Assembly (NCBI GenBank): GCA_021772455.1
Contig: JAJFLY010000034.1
Span: 1-35,630, forward strand
DNA: 35,630 bases
Origin: Chlamydiota bacterium
GTDB taxonomy: Bacteria; Chlamydiota; Chlamydiia; Chlamydiales; JAAKFR01
Reading direction: 5' to 3'
Shown here: one piece after another, positions 9,180-17,299 of the stretch
Layout: each line of letters begins with the position of its first letter
Numbering within the stretch: position 1 is the first letter of the stretch
Program-made: the position numbers and the translations under genes
Notes under the pieces: generated by a model
What the model was told of the DNA's origin: nothing
The model's input: the letters and a program-made list of their open reading frames with translations, nothing else
The model's database searches: none

Positions 9180-10433
9180 ATGGAACAAGCCATTTTGGTG
9201 TATATAGATCTTGAAGGTGTCCCCATGAAAGTTGGGCGGCTTTGGAGTCGGTATCGCCATGGACGTGAAAGCATGTCTTTTGAATATGACAGGGGGTGGT
9301 TGAATTATCCAAATCGATTTTCGTTAGATCCTGCTTTAAAATTATTGGCAGGTTCTTTTCATGCATCACCAGACAAACCTCTCTTTGGGGCAATTGACGA
9401 TTCTGCACCGGATCGTTGGGGCCGCTTACTTATGCGCAGGTCTGAGAGAAAAAAAGCAGAACGTGAAAAGCGAGTCGCGCGCTCCTTGAGGGAAATTGAT
9501 TTTTTATTGAATGTAGACGATGAAGGCAGACAGGGTGCGCTGCGCTTTAAAAAAGAGGAAAAAGACCCTTTTTTAACCACCTATGATCGAAATCATATTC
9601 CCCCTTTAATTGAGGTGGGTAAATTACTCAGAGCTGCAAGTAAAATATATCAAGAGTCTGATACTGAAGAAGATTTGCGATTATTACTCGCGCCGGGTTC
9701 TTCTTTGGGAGGAGCTAGGCCAAAGGCTTCTGTAAAAGACAAAGATGGACATTTAGCCATCGCTAAATTCCCGCGAAAAGATGATGAAATAGATACAATC
9801 GGCTGGGAAGCAGTTGCTCTTACGCTTGCAAGTAAGGCGGGAATCAAAGTGCCGGAGTGGCGCATTGAGTCCACTGGCCGTCAACAAATTCTTGTCTCAC
9901 GAAGATTTGATCGGAAAAAAGATATCCGTGTTCCTTTCCTGTCTGCGATGAGCGTATTAGAAGCAAAAGACAATGAAATGCATAGCTATCTTGAGATTGC
10001 CGATGCGATCCGAAAAATAAGCGCGTCCCCTAAAGAGGACTTAGAGTCGCTGTGGCGTCGCATTGTTTTTAATGTATTGATTTCCAATGTGGATGATCAT
10101 TTACGCAATCATGCGTTTCTTTACATAGGTCTGTCCGGTTGGCGCCTCTCTCCTGCATACGATTTGAATCCTACTCCGACTGATATTAGACCAAGGATTC
10201 TATCCACTGCAATCGACCTAGTAGATCCTAGCGCCTCTCTTGATCTAGCGATCGAGGTGGCCTATTATTTTGATCTTGATGATCTACAAACTAAAAAAAT
10301 TATAAAAGAAGTAGGAGCTGCTACAGCTTCATGGCGCAAAGAGGCTGCTAAGTTTAAGATAAAGAAAGACGAAATTGCCCGCATGGCTTCAGCTTTTGAA
10401 CACGAAGACCTTCAAAAGGCGATGCAATCATAG
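9180..10433 (+). CDS. hipA: HipA-family serine/threonine kinase toxin
   Basis: HipA kinases of this fold phosphorylate a translation target (glutamyl-tRNA synthetase in E. coli) and cause growth arrest or persistence. The 417-aa protein has the N-terminal HipA_N region (about 1-110, with the SAPDRWGR motif) and the C-terminal kinase domain. Visible active-site elements are the GSSLGGARPK loop (173-182) matching the autophosphorylated Ser150 region of E. coli HipA, a candidate nucleotide-binding lysine in HLAIAKFP (K196), the catalytic loop SNVDDHLRNH (D305, N310) and the metal-binding aspartate in SPAYDLNP (D328). Nothing essential appears lost, so the toxin could be active. The substrate cannot be read from the sequence. 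Confidence 0.9.
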   Translation: MEQAILVYIDLEGVPMKVGRLWSRYRHGRESMSFEYDRGWLNYPNRFSLDPALKLLAGSFHASPDKPLFGAIDDSAPDRWGRLLMRRSERKKAEREKRVARSLREIDFLLNVDDEGRQGALRFKKEEKDPFLTTYDRNHIPPLIEVGKLLRAASKIYQESDTEEDLRLLLAPGSSLGGARPKASVKDKDGHLAIAKFPRKDDEIDTIGWEAVALTLASKAGIKVPEWRIESTGRQQILVSRRFDRKKDIRVPFLSAMSVLEAKDNEMHSYLEIADAIRKISASPKEDLESLWRRIVFNVLISNVDDHLRNHAFLYIGLSGWRLSPAYDLNPTPTDIRPRILSTAIDLVDPSASLDLAIEVAYYFDLDDLQTKKIIKEVGAATASWRKEAAKFKIKKDEIARMASAFEHEDLQKAMQS

Positions 10434-10480
10434 GTCGAAAATAACACAAGAGGGATTCAATCTCAAGAAGTGGAAAAATT

Positions 10481-10510
10481 TTGCTGTTCTTTTTGATCAG
10501 AGTCTTATAT
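10481..10510 (+). promoter_or_regulatory. Weak candidate promoter for the autotransporter gene
   Basis: TTGCTG (10481-10486) is followed after 18 bases by TTATAT (10505-10510); TAAATA at 10515-10520, 16 bases after TTGATC, is an alternative. The 112-bp gap after hipA has no terminator that I can see, so read-through from hipBA is possible. TTAGGA at 10532 would serve as the ribosome binding site. Confidence 0.3.
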
Positions 10511-10545
10511 GCAGTAAATATACAATTATTTTAGGATTTTACTCG

Positions 10546-12705
10546 ATGAAGCCGATTTTTATTGTACTAGCCATTATTAATCTTTCTACTTTAGGTTATG
10601 GGTTAAGTTATACAATTAGGAGCACAGACTCTTCAACGACTCCGGTCACTCTTTTGAGTGCTGGTGACTCAATACTTATTGAGCGGGGAGGTACTCTTAC
10701 TACTGCAGCTTTGCCAGCGATAACTTTAGATGCGGATTTTCAAACAGCTAAAAACTATGGTACGGTCTCCACCGTAGGAGGTGTTGGTTCCCATGGAATT
10801 TTCAACGATCAAAGATTAAATCCCACTATCTCCAACAGAGGAACGATCTCGACTACAGGGTCGGCTTCCCACGGAATTTTCAACGACCGAGGAGATAATT
10901 CCATTATTACAAACAATGGTACGATCATCCTGACAGGTGATGGTAGCAGTGGAATGAATAACGATCAGGGGGCATCTCCCAGAATTTTAAATACCGGTAC
11001 GATTTCCATTGCAGGTTTCTTTGCTCGAGGAATTGTTAGCATGGTTGGAGATAATGTGGTGATTACGAACAGTGGATTGATCTCGAATATTGGCACTTTT
11101 GGTTGGGGGATTTATCTAGCGAGTGGAGATGATAGTGTGGTTTTAAACAGCGGAACCATAATCACTACAGGTATTATTGGCTATGGAATTTATATCGACT
11201 CTTCAGCAAATTCCATTGTTACCAATAGCGGTTCTATCCTAGTAACGGGTGATGACGCCTCAGGGATGCGAATAGAGGGAGCAGCAGAAAATAGTCTCGT
11301 AACCAATATTGGAGATATTTTTTCAATTGGGGGTGCCTCTCACGGTATGGCCAGTGTAGGGGTTGCAGATACAAGACTGATAAATAGTGGTTTTATTTCG
11401 ACTTTGGGACTAGCGGCACATGGAATTTCGAGCTCAGGTTCTAATGGTAGTATAACCAACAGCGGGTTTCTTGCCGTATCGGGTGTTGGTTCCTATGGAA
11501 TCGGCGCCCTTGGATCTGATGTGCTTGTGGTCAACTCCGGTACAGTTCAATCGGCTCAATCCGATGCGATCCATATGATTGGACCCAACCCCACTTTAGC
11601 ACTCCTTCGTGGCTCCAACATACAGGGCCCTGTCGAAACGATTGGCGATACAGTGAATCTCAACGTTGAAACAGGGCTTAACTTGGCACTCACCCTTTCT
11701 GCAGCAAGCTTAGGTTATAATGCCCTTGGGATCGAGGCTCCTTTTGTCTTATCTGGGAGTACGATTGGTGTGCTCGATCCAACTGGGTTTGCTTTGCAGC
11801 CAGACGTCATTGCCGATCTTTCCGATACAATCCTAGATGGCATTTTCCGCCATCGTTTGGGGTGCTGCACGCCTTGCGGTTGTGGGCCATGGGTTCAAGC
11901 AATCGGAAGCAATCGATCTCGAAGTGCCTCCCATATTCATTTGGGCTACGATAATTGGCAGGTCGGAGGGCTCGTTGGGTATGATAGAAATCTTTCGAAA
12001 GGGTCTCTCGGGCTCTTTGTCGGAGTTACACACGGTGAGGCCACAGTGGATGCAGATACCCAAAAAGGTTATATCAATAGTTATGTTGGTGGGGTAACGT
12101 ACGAAACATGTTTTTGCGATACGTATATCGGGCTTGCACTTACAGGTGGCTATGTCGATTGGGATAACGACCGTTTTGTGATGAATAACTTGGCGCCAGG
12201 CGGTGTTGAGAGAGCGCAAGCTGATATTGAGGGTTTTTTTGTCTCTCCTGAGATCTCCCTCTCATCTCAGTTTGCAAACCTTTGCCTACAACCGATTGCG
12301 AGTTTGACCATTCGCTATGCAGGGTTTTTCCCAGGTGGTTATCAAGAAAGTGGCTCAGCAACCAATTTTTCTGTGAAAGACCGTCAGATTGCCATGCTCA
12401 CAACACGCTCGGAAATCGCTATTCCGTATAGCAATACATGTAGAAAATGTTGCTGGAGTGTGGAGCCTTATGTAGGCGTGCTCGGAAGATATCAACTCAG
12501 TGGTTCTCGTGTTAAAGGAGAGCTTTTAGGAGAGTCGCTCCAGTTTGATCAGCCAGGCTACTATAATCTGGTCGCTTTTTTTACCGGTTTTCGGGGAGTT
12601 CAATCGTTTGGATCTCTTGATCTCACTCTCAATTTAGAAGCAAGTTTTGATTCATACAGTAGTACCCGCTTGCTTGGTGAGGGAGGGGTGAGCTGGAATT
12701 TCTGA
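10546..12705 (+). CDS. Autotransporter with tandem-repeat beta-helix passenger
   Basis: This is a type V secreted surface protein candidate of 719 aa from the ATG at 10546. I chose that start because it has a TTAGGA site and gives a signal peptide (MKPIFIVLAIINLSTLGYG); the frame is open further upstream but overlaps hipA. Residues about 70-350 hold eleven degenerate 22-27-residue repeats of the N-S-G-T-I...G-I type, expected to form a parallel beta-helix. A linker follows, and from about residue 440 a C-terminal barrel of about 280 residues ends in SWNF, with terminal Phe. All ten cysteines lie in the barrel half: C440, C441, C444, C446, C522, C524, C580, C632, C635, C636. It lacks the GGAI/FxxN repeats of Pmp proteins, so it is not a classical Pmp. 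Its binding partner is unknown. Confidence 0.85.
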   Translation: MKPIFIVLAIINLSTLGYGLSYTIRSTDSSTTPVTLLSAGDSILIERGGTLTTAALPAITLDADFQTAKNYGTVSTVGGVGSHGIFNDQRLNPTISNRGTISTTGSASHGIFNDRGDNSIITNNGTIILTGDGSSGMNNDQGASPRILNTGTISIAGFFARGIVSMVGDNVVITNSGLISNIGTFGWGIYLASGDDSVVLNSGTIITTGIIGYGIYIDSSANSIVTNSGSILVTGDDASGMRIEGAAENSLVTNIGDIFSIGGASHGMASVGVADTRLINSGFISTLGLAAHGISSSGSNGSITNSGFLAVSGVGSYGIGALGSDVLVVNSGTVQSAQSDAIHMIGPNPTLALLRGSNIQGPVETIGDTVNLNVETGLNLALTLSAASLGYNALGIEAPFVLSGSTIGVLDPTGFALQPDVIADLSDTILDGIFRHRLGCCTPCGCGPWVQAIGSNRSRSASHIHLGYDNWQVGGLVGYDRNLSKGSLGLFVGVTHGEATVDADTQKGYINSYVGGVTYETCFCDTYIGLALTGGYVDWDNDRFVMNNLAPGGVERAQADIEGFFVSPEISLSSQFANLCLQPIASLTIRYAGFFPGGYQESGSATNFSVKDRQIAMLTTRSEIAIPYSNTCRKCCWSVEPYVGVLGRYQLSGSRVKGELLGESLQFDQPGYYNLVAFFTGFRGVQSFGSLDLTLNLEASFDSYSSTRLLGEGGVSWNF
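10753..11600 (+). repeat. Eleven tandem 22-27-codon repeats in the autotransporter passenger
   Basis: Units begin at NYG, NRG, NNG, NTG, NSG, NSG, NSG, NIG, NSG, NSG and NSG and carry a second glycine (HGI, SGM, RGI, WGI, YGI and similar) about ten residues later. They vary a great deal at the DNA level, so the array is old rather than a recent expansion. This pattern is typical of filamentous beta-helix adhesin repeats. Confidence 0.8.
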
Positions 12706-12721
12706 TTATAGAATCCAGCTC

Positions 12722-12751
12722 TTGAGATTTTTCCTATGACCGCGTTACACT
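12722..12751 (+). promoter_or_regulatory. Candidate tkt promoter
   Basis: TTGAGA (12722-12727) and TACACT (12746-12751) are separated by 18 bases and lie 33 bases before the tkt start. AGGCGG upstream of the ATG at 12784 can act as the ribosome binding site. Confidence 0.4.
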
Positions 12752-12783
12752 GCCTTCTTTATTACGGTTAAATAGGCGGAAAG

Positions 12784-14787
12784 ATGGAAGGCAAAGGATT
12801 AGATGAGGAACAAAAGAAAATCTTGGGCAAAGTGGCAAATGCCATTCGCGAGCTCTCGATGGATGCGGTCCAAAAAGCAAACTCCGGCCACCCCGGTCTT
12901 CCCCTCGGCTGCGCCGAAATCGGCGCCTATCTCTATGGAGTAGCCCTAAAACACAATCCAAAAAACTCCAAGTGGCTCAACCGCGATCGTCTTGTTTTAT
13001 CAGCTGGCCACGGTTCGATGTGGCTCTATTCGTGCCTCCATTTAGCAGGATTCGACCTTTCACTCGATGATATCAAAGATTTTCGCAAGCTCCACTCAAA
13101 AACGCCTGGTCATCCCGAGTTTCGTCATACCGATGGAGTTGAGGCGACAACTGGCCCACTAGGTCAGGGGACAGGAAACGCGGTTGGAATGGCCCTTGCT
13201 GAAAAAATTCTCGCTGCAAAATTTAACACCAAAGAGCACACATTATTTGATTCCAAAGTTTTTTGTCTTTGTGGTGATGGCGATGTGATGGAGGGGATTA
13301 ACCATGAAGTTTCCTCTTTTGCAGGACACCTTCACCTCGATAACCTCATTGTGATTTATGATGCAAACAAGATTACGTTGGATGGTCCTCTTTCTGAGAG
13401 CATGGACGAAGATACCGCGGCGAGATTTCGTGCCTATGGGTGGGATGTTCTGGAGATGGATGGGTACGACTTTGATCAGATGCATGAGACGATTACGGCT
13501 GCGCGCACTAACCAGAAGCGTCCTGTATTAATCATTGCCCATACTGTCATTGGAAAAGGGTCGCCGAATAAGGCGGGGACAAGTAAAGCACACGGAGCGC
13601 CGCTTGGGCCCGAAGAGGTGGAGGCGACTAAGAAAAATCTTGGCCTTCCAGGCGAACCTTTCTATGTGCCAAAGGCTGTTGAGACCTATTTTGAAGAGAA
13701 GCTTCCCTCGGAGAAGAAGTTGGAAGATGAATGGAATGAAATGTTCCGCATGTGGGCAAAGGCAAATCCTGAGCTTCACAAAGAATTCGAGCTGATGGAG
13801 GGCAGAGAGCTCCCCATTAATCTCGAGCAAATTCTGTGGGATATTGAAATCGGTGCATCTGTTGCTGGGCGTAAAGCTTCAAACACCATTATCAATGAGC
13901 TTGCTACCCATCTTCCCGACCTTTACGGCGGCTCTGCCGATCTCTCGTGCTCTGATTTAACGATGCTCAAAAATTTCTCCGTCATCACCCCCGGAAATTT
14001 CCAGGGGCGCAACATCAAATACGGTGTGCGTGAATTTGGGATGGCAACGATTGCGAATGGAATGGCCTACACTGGCATGATTACCCCATATATCGGCACC
14101 TTTTTGACTTTCTCCGATTACATGCGCAATGCGATCCGACTTGCCTGTATGTCAAAGCTCCATGTGATCTACCAATTTACCCATGACTCGGTCTTTTTGG
14201 GCGAAGATGGCCCTACCCACCAGCCGGTCGAGCATTATGCAGCACTCCGTGCGATTCCAAATCTGCATGTGATGCGTCCTGCAGATGCGAATGAGGTGAA
14301 AATGTCGTGGATGGCAGCCCTTGCCTATGTTTCTCCAAGCGCAATTTTGCTTTCGCGCCAATCGCTTCCAACTCTCGAAGGGACTAAAGTTCCCTATAAA
14401 GAAGGGGTTGAGAGGGGCGCATACATCGTCAAAAAAGAGAGAGCCAAGCCCGACTACACCCTTTTTGCGACCGGTTCTGAGCTACACATAGCGATGAATG
14501 TCGCTGAAGAGCTTGAGAAGCGTGGCAAAGATGTGCGTGTTGTCTCAGTTCCATGTTGGGAGCTCTTTGAGATGCAAAATGATGAATATAAGGATTCTAT
14601 TTTAGATGGAGATCTTGGCATTCGCGTGAGCATTGAGGCGGGTGTTGACTTGGGCTGGCATAAGTTTATCGGGTTGAAGGGAATTTCAATCTGTATGGAG
14701 AGTTATGGGGCTTCTGCGCCTGCTGCGGTGTTGAGTGAGGAGTTTGGCTTCTCTATCGACACGATCCTCGAGCGCATTTTAGCGTGA
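12784..14787 (+). CDS. tkt: Transketolase
   Basis: Transketolase moves two-carbon units between sugar phosphates in the non-oxidative pentose phosphate pathway, using thiamine diphosphate and a divalent metal. The 667-aa protein has the N-terminal signature (QKANSGHPGLPLG), the substrate-loop histidine in SAGHGSMWLY, the ThDP/Mg motif GDGDVMEGINHE with the following YDANKITLDG, and the pyrimidine-domain loop around FTHDSVFLGEDGPTHQP. Its size matches the E. coli enzyme (663). It has its own candidate promoter and faces amn convergently with only ten bases between the stops and no obvious terminator. Chlamydia has the same gene (tktB) beside alaS. Confidence 0.97.
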   Translation: MEGKGLDEEQKKILGKVANAIRELSMDAVQKANSGHPGLPLGCAEIGAYLYGVALKHNPKNSKWLNRDRLVLSAGHGSMWLYSCLHLAGFDLSLDDIKDFRKLHSKTPGHPEFRHTDGVEATTGPLGQGTGNAVGMALAEKILAAKFNTKEHTLFDSKVFCLCGDGDVMEGINHEVSSFAGHLHLDNLIVIYDANKITLDGPLSESMDEDTAARFRAYGWDVLEMDGYDFDQMHETITAARTNQKRPVLIIAHTVIGKGSPNKAGTSKAHGAPLGPEEVEATKKNLGLPGEPFYVPKAVETYFEEKLPSEKKLEDEWNEMFRMWAKANPELHKEFELMEGRELPINLEQILWDIEIGASVAGRKASNTIINELATHLPDLYGGSADLSCSDLTMLKNFSVITPGNFQGRNIKYGVREFGMATIANGMAYTGMITPYIGTFLTFSDYMRNAIRLACMSKLHVIYQFTHDSVFLGEDGPTHQPVEHYAALRAIPNLHVMRPADANEVKMSWMAALAYVSPSAILLSRQSLPTLEGTKVPYKEGVERGAYIVKKERAKPDYTLFATGSELHIAMNVAEELEKRGKDVRVVSVPCWELFEMQNDEYKDSILDGDLGIRVSIEAGVDLGWHKFIGLKGISICMESYGASAPAAVLSEEFGFSIDTILERILA

Positions 14788-14797
14788 TAGGTGCTGT

Positions 14798-15619
14798 TTA
14801 AATGTCCGTTTTGGCAGATTTGCCGCGGAAAGCACCTTTCGCTTTGTGCTTCAGCATCTCTTTCATCACGTTGATGGTTTGAATTCCTTTTTCCAAGTGG
14901 TCTGTTGTGTAGGTGTCAAAGATCTTTTTGGCACTTTGTTTTGTTTTGATTCCATCTCGCTGTAAAGGGAGATCGGAGATCAGAAGAAGCGCTCCAAGAG
15001 GCAATTTGCGGCGATAGCTTGCCGTAAAGAGAGTGGCACACTCCATTTCAATCGCTTGCGCTTTGGTTTCGACGAGCTTCTCCTTAAACGCCTCATTGAA
15101 TTCCCAAAAACGGATGTTGGTCGTGTGGGTGATGCCGATGTGATAGGGGGATTGATCTTTGTCGAGTACTTCGGTAGCCGCTTTTTGCATAAGAAAATTT
15201 CCAAGAGCCGGCACTTCAGGGGGGAAGTAGAAGTCAGAAGTTCCATCACCACGAATTCCTGCAATGGGAAGAAAGTAGTCGCCAACTTTGTAGTGGCGCC
15301 GAAGCCCTCCACACATGCCGAGCATAAGCGCAGCTTTTACTTTTGGTAGAAAAGAGCATAAATCGACGATGAGGGCGGCAGCAGCTGAGCCTAATTTGAA
15401 GTCGATGATGCTGATGTCGAGCTCAGGGGCATGCGCTGCTGTGAACATCGACCCTTCCATAAGCGGCACTTGGTAGTTTTCGGCAAAATTGCGGATGTAA
15501 CGGTGGAAATTTGTGAGCAGAAGGTATGAGCCAAAACGGTCGACCTCTGAGCCTGAATACCGCTCGAGTGTGTCGCGCGCGATCTGCGCCTCGTGGGGGT
15601 CTACTTCATGAAAATCCAT
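14798..15619 (-). CDS. amn: AMP nucleosidase, short chlamydial form
   Basis: AMP nucleosidase splits AMP into adenine and ribose-5-phosphate. The 273-aa protein has the nucleoside phosphorylase fold: a glycine-rich LGMCGGLRRHYKVGD segment, phosphate-contact region GIRGDGTSDFYFPPEVPA, catalytic-side AIEMECATLFTASYRRK, and the final ALLLISDLPL strand. It is far shorter than E. coli Amn (484), lacking its N-terminal regulatory domain, as I recall for chlamydial homologs. It follows a 63-aa ORF by five bases, and an AGGG site inside the end of that ORF could start its translation. A role in the futalosine menaquinone route or another nucleoside hydrolase activity cannot be excluded by sequence. 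Confidence 0.88.
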   Translation of the reverse strand: MDFHEVDPHEAQIARDTLERYSGSEVDRFGSYLLLTNFHRYIRNFAENYQVPLMEGSMFTAAHAPELDISIIDFKLGSAAAALIVDLCSFLPKVKAALMLGMCGGLRRHYKVGDYFLPIAGIRGDGTSDFYFPPEVPALGNFLMQKAATEVLDKDQSPYHIGITHTTNIRFWEFNEAFKEKLVETKAQAIEMECATLFTASYRRKLPLGALLLISDLPLQRDGIKTKQSAKKIFDTYTTDHLEKGIQTINVMKEMLKHKAKGAFRGKSAKTDI

Positions 15620-15624
15620 CTATT

Positions 15625-15816
15625 TTAGCCCTTTTTGAATAGCAGGTTTAGAAAGGTGCGAAGCCACCCCTCTTTTTTCTTTTTGTGGGTATGGATGTTA
15701 TTGCCCCAGCCATTAAGCTCGTGCATCTCGCACCCGATAATCCCTTTGCCGGTCTCTACTTGCTCTTTGACCCATGGGTCGTCGGATTGATAGTCTTTAT
15801 AAGTGTTACGCCACAT
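15625..15816 (-). CDS. Small hypothetical protein upstream of amn (63 aa)
   Basis: I do not recognise this protein. It starts MWRNTYKDYQ, is rich in Trp, Lys and His, has two cysteine-free ends with a single Cys near residue 29, and closes with a basic amphipathic stretch (HKKKKEGWLRTFLNLLFKKG) that could touch membrane or nucleic acid. Evidence that it is real: it fills the gap between amn and the efp promoter, it is five bases upstream of amn on the same strand, and its composition looks coding. Against it: there is no clear ribosome binding site before the ATG. Confidence 0.5.
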   Translation of the reverse strand: MWRNTYKDYQSDDPWVKEQVETGKGIIGCEMHELNGWGNNIHTHKKKKEGWLRTFLNLLFKKG

Positions 15817-15830
15817 CGTATCTGAAATGT

Positions 15831-15859
15831 TTGCTTCTATCTTCTATCCTATATATAAT
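15831..15859 (+). promoter_or_regulatory. Strong candidate promoter of the efp operon
   Basis: TTGCTT (15831-15836), a 17-base spacer and a perfect TATAAT (15854-15859) lie 32 bases before the efp ATG. It is the best housekeeping consensus in the window and presumably drives efp, epmA, the HAD gene, the symporter and the FlgM-like gene. Confidence 0.7.
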
Positions 15860-15891
15860 CCCGAGATTTATTTCGAGTGAGGAGTGCTTTT

Positions 15892-16464
15892 ATGGGGCAA
15901 GTTAGTACAAATGAATTTCGAAGCGGCCTTAAAATAGAGGTCGATGGACAGCCCTACACGATTGTGACAAATCAATTCGTTAAGCCGGGGAAAGGGCAAG
16001 CTTTTAATCGAGTTCGTATCAGGCATTTGCGTTCAGGTCGTGTGGTTGAAAAGACGTTTAGGTCGGGAGAAACTTTTGAGCTGGCTGACATCGAAGAGTC
16101 AACTATGCGGCTTCTCTACGTCGATGGGGAGGGCGCGACATTTATGCACGATGAGACCTTCGAGCAAATCACTATCCCAATGGATAAAATTGAAGATGTG
16201 AAGCAATGGCTTGTTGATGATGTGATCTACGCTCTTGTATTTTATAAGGGTGAGCCGGTTACGATCGAACCGCCTACATTCATGGAGTTGACAATTACCC
16301 AAACGGATCCTGGTGCGCGTGGCGACACAGCTTCAGGACGTGTGCTCAAGCCTGCGACCATGTCGACAGGAGCTGTGGTTCAAGTGCCGATCTTTATCGA
16401 GGAAGGAGAGGTCGTTAAAGTCGATACACGCACCGGTGAGTATGTCTCTCGCGTTAACAAATAG
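15892..16464 (+). CDS. efp: Elongation factor P
   Basis: EF-P rescues ribosomes stalled at polyproline. The 190-aa protein (E. coli 188) has the three-domain layout, and the modification loop reads VKPGKGQAF with the modifiable lysine at K34, exactly as in E. coli. I chose the ATG at 15892 (MGQVSTNEFR) because GAGGAG sits seven bases before it; an ATG five codons upstream has no such site. The next gene, overlapping by 23 bp, is epmA, whose product attaches beta-lysine to this lysine. K34 together with epmA makes beta-lysylation the likely modification. Chlamydiae are known for two efp paralogs; this corresponds by position to the second. Confidence 0.95.
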   Translation: MGQVSTNEFRSGLKIEVDGQPYTIVTNQFVKPGKGQAFNRVRIRHLRSGRVVEKTFRSGETFELADIEESTMRLLYVDGEGATFMHDETFEQITIPMDKIEDVKQWLVDDVIYALVFYKGEPVTIEPPTFMELTITQTDPGARGDTASGRVLKPATMSTGAVVQVPIFIEEGEVVKVDTRTGEYVSRVNK

Positions 16465-17299
16465 ACTCGCTCTATTAAGAGACCGCGGAAAAATGCTTAG
16501 GCGTGCCCGCGGTTTTTTTGCATCAAATGCCGTTTTAGAGGTTGATGTTCCTATACTAAGTGAACGGGCCTCTGTCGATGTCCATATCGACCTCATTGAA
16601 TCGACCTGTTTGGGGAAAAAAGCGTATCTTCACTCCTCGCCCGAATATGGAATGAAACGCCTTCTTTCTGAGGGAATAGGGGATATTTATCAAATTGCGC
16701 ACGTTTTTCGCAGCGATGAGAGGGGAGAGCGCCACAACCCCGAATTTACCATGGTTGAATGGTACAGAAACGCTTTTTCTCTTGAGGAGATGATCGAAGA
16801 AACAGCGAGTTTTATCTCTCTTTTTTTACCAGATACTCCTGAATTTGAAAGGCTTGAATACAGGCAAGCTTTTTTGCGTTATGTGGGTTTTTTCCCCGAA
16901 TCGCTTGAAGAGCGCGATCGCCTCTTTGCACTTGAGGTGGAGCCAAATCTTCAAGCCTCCATTATCTATCGCTTTCCTGCTGAGCAAGCCGCTCTTTCCT
17001 GTGTAAAAGATGGTTATGCAGAGCGATTCGAATTTTTCTATAAAGGAATTGAGCTTGCTAACGGCTATCACGAGCTGACCGATCCAGTTGAGCATCGAAA
17101 GCGTTTTGAAAGGAATAATCTGGAGCGTCTTGCACTTGGGAAACCTAGCTATCCTATAGACACTCTCTTTTTGGAGGCGCTCGAGGAGGGGATTCCCGAC
17201 TGTTCGGGGGTGGCCGTTGGGTTTGATCGTTTAATGATGGTAAGGCATTGTGTCGATACAATCGACGAAGTGATTCCTTTTACATGGGAGAGAAGTTAA
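16442..17299 (+). CDS. epmA: EF-P (R)-beta-lysine ligase EpmA (PoxA/GenX)
   Basis: EpmA is a truncated class II lysyl-tRNA synthetase that lysylates EF-P. The 285-aa protein lacks any tRNA anticodon-binding domain. It carries SSPEYGMKRLL (65-75), motif 2 HVFRSDERGERHNPEFTMVEWY (87-108), GIELANGYHELTD (202-214) and motif 3 GVAVGFDRLMM (256-266), all close to E. coli EpmA (325 aa). The difference in length is mostly a shorter middle segment. The frame is open further upstream, but the ATG at 16442 fits the family start and overlaps efp by 23 bp, implying coupling. EpmB, which makes the beta-lysine, is not in this window. Confidence 0.92.
   Translation: MSLALTNRLALLRDRGKMLRRARGFFASNAVLEVDVPILSERASVDVHIDLIESTCLGKKAYLHSSPEYGMKRLLSEGIGDIYQIAHVFRSDERGERHNPEFTMVEWYRNAFSLEEMIEETASFISLFLPDTPEFERLEYRQAFLRYVGFFPESLEERDRLFALEVEPNLQASIIYRFPAEQAALSCVKDGYAERFEFFYKGIELANGYHELTDPVEHRKRFERNNLERLALGKPSYPIDTLFLEALEEGIPDCSGVAVGFDRLMMVRHCVDTIDEVIPFTWERS

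Noticed and set aside
10546-12705. Polymorphic membrane protein (Pmp)
   Set aside because: The GGAI and FxxN repeat motifs that define Pmps are absent. Only the general autotransporter layout is shared.
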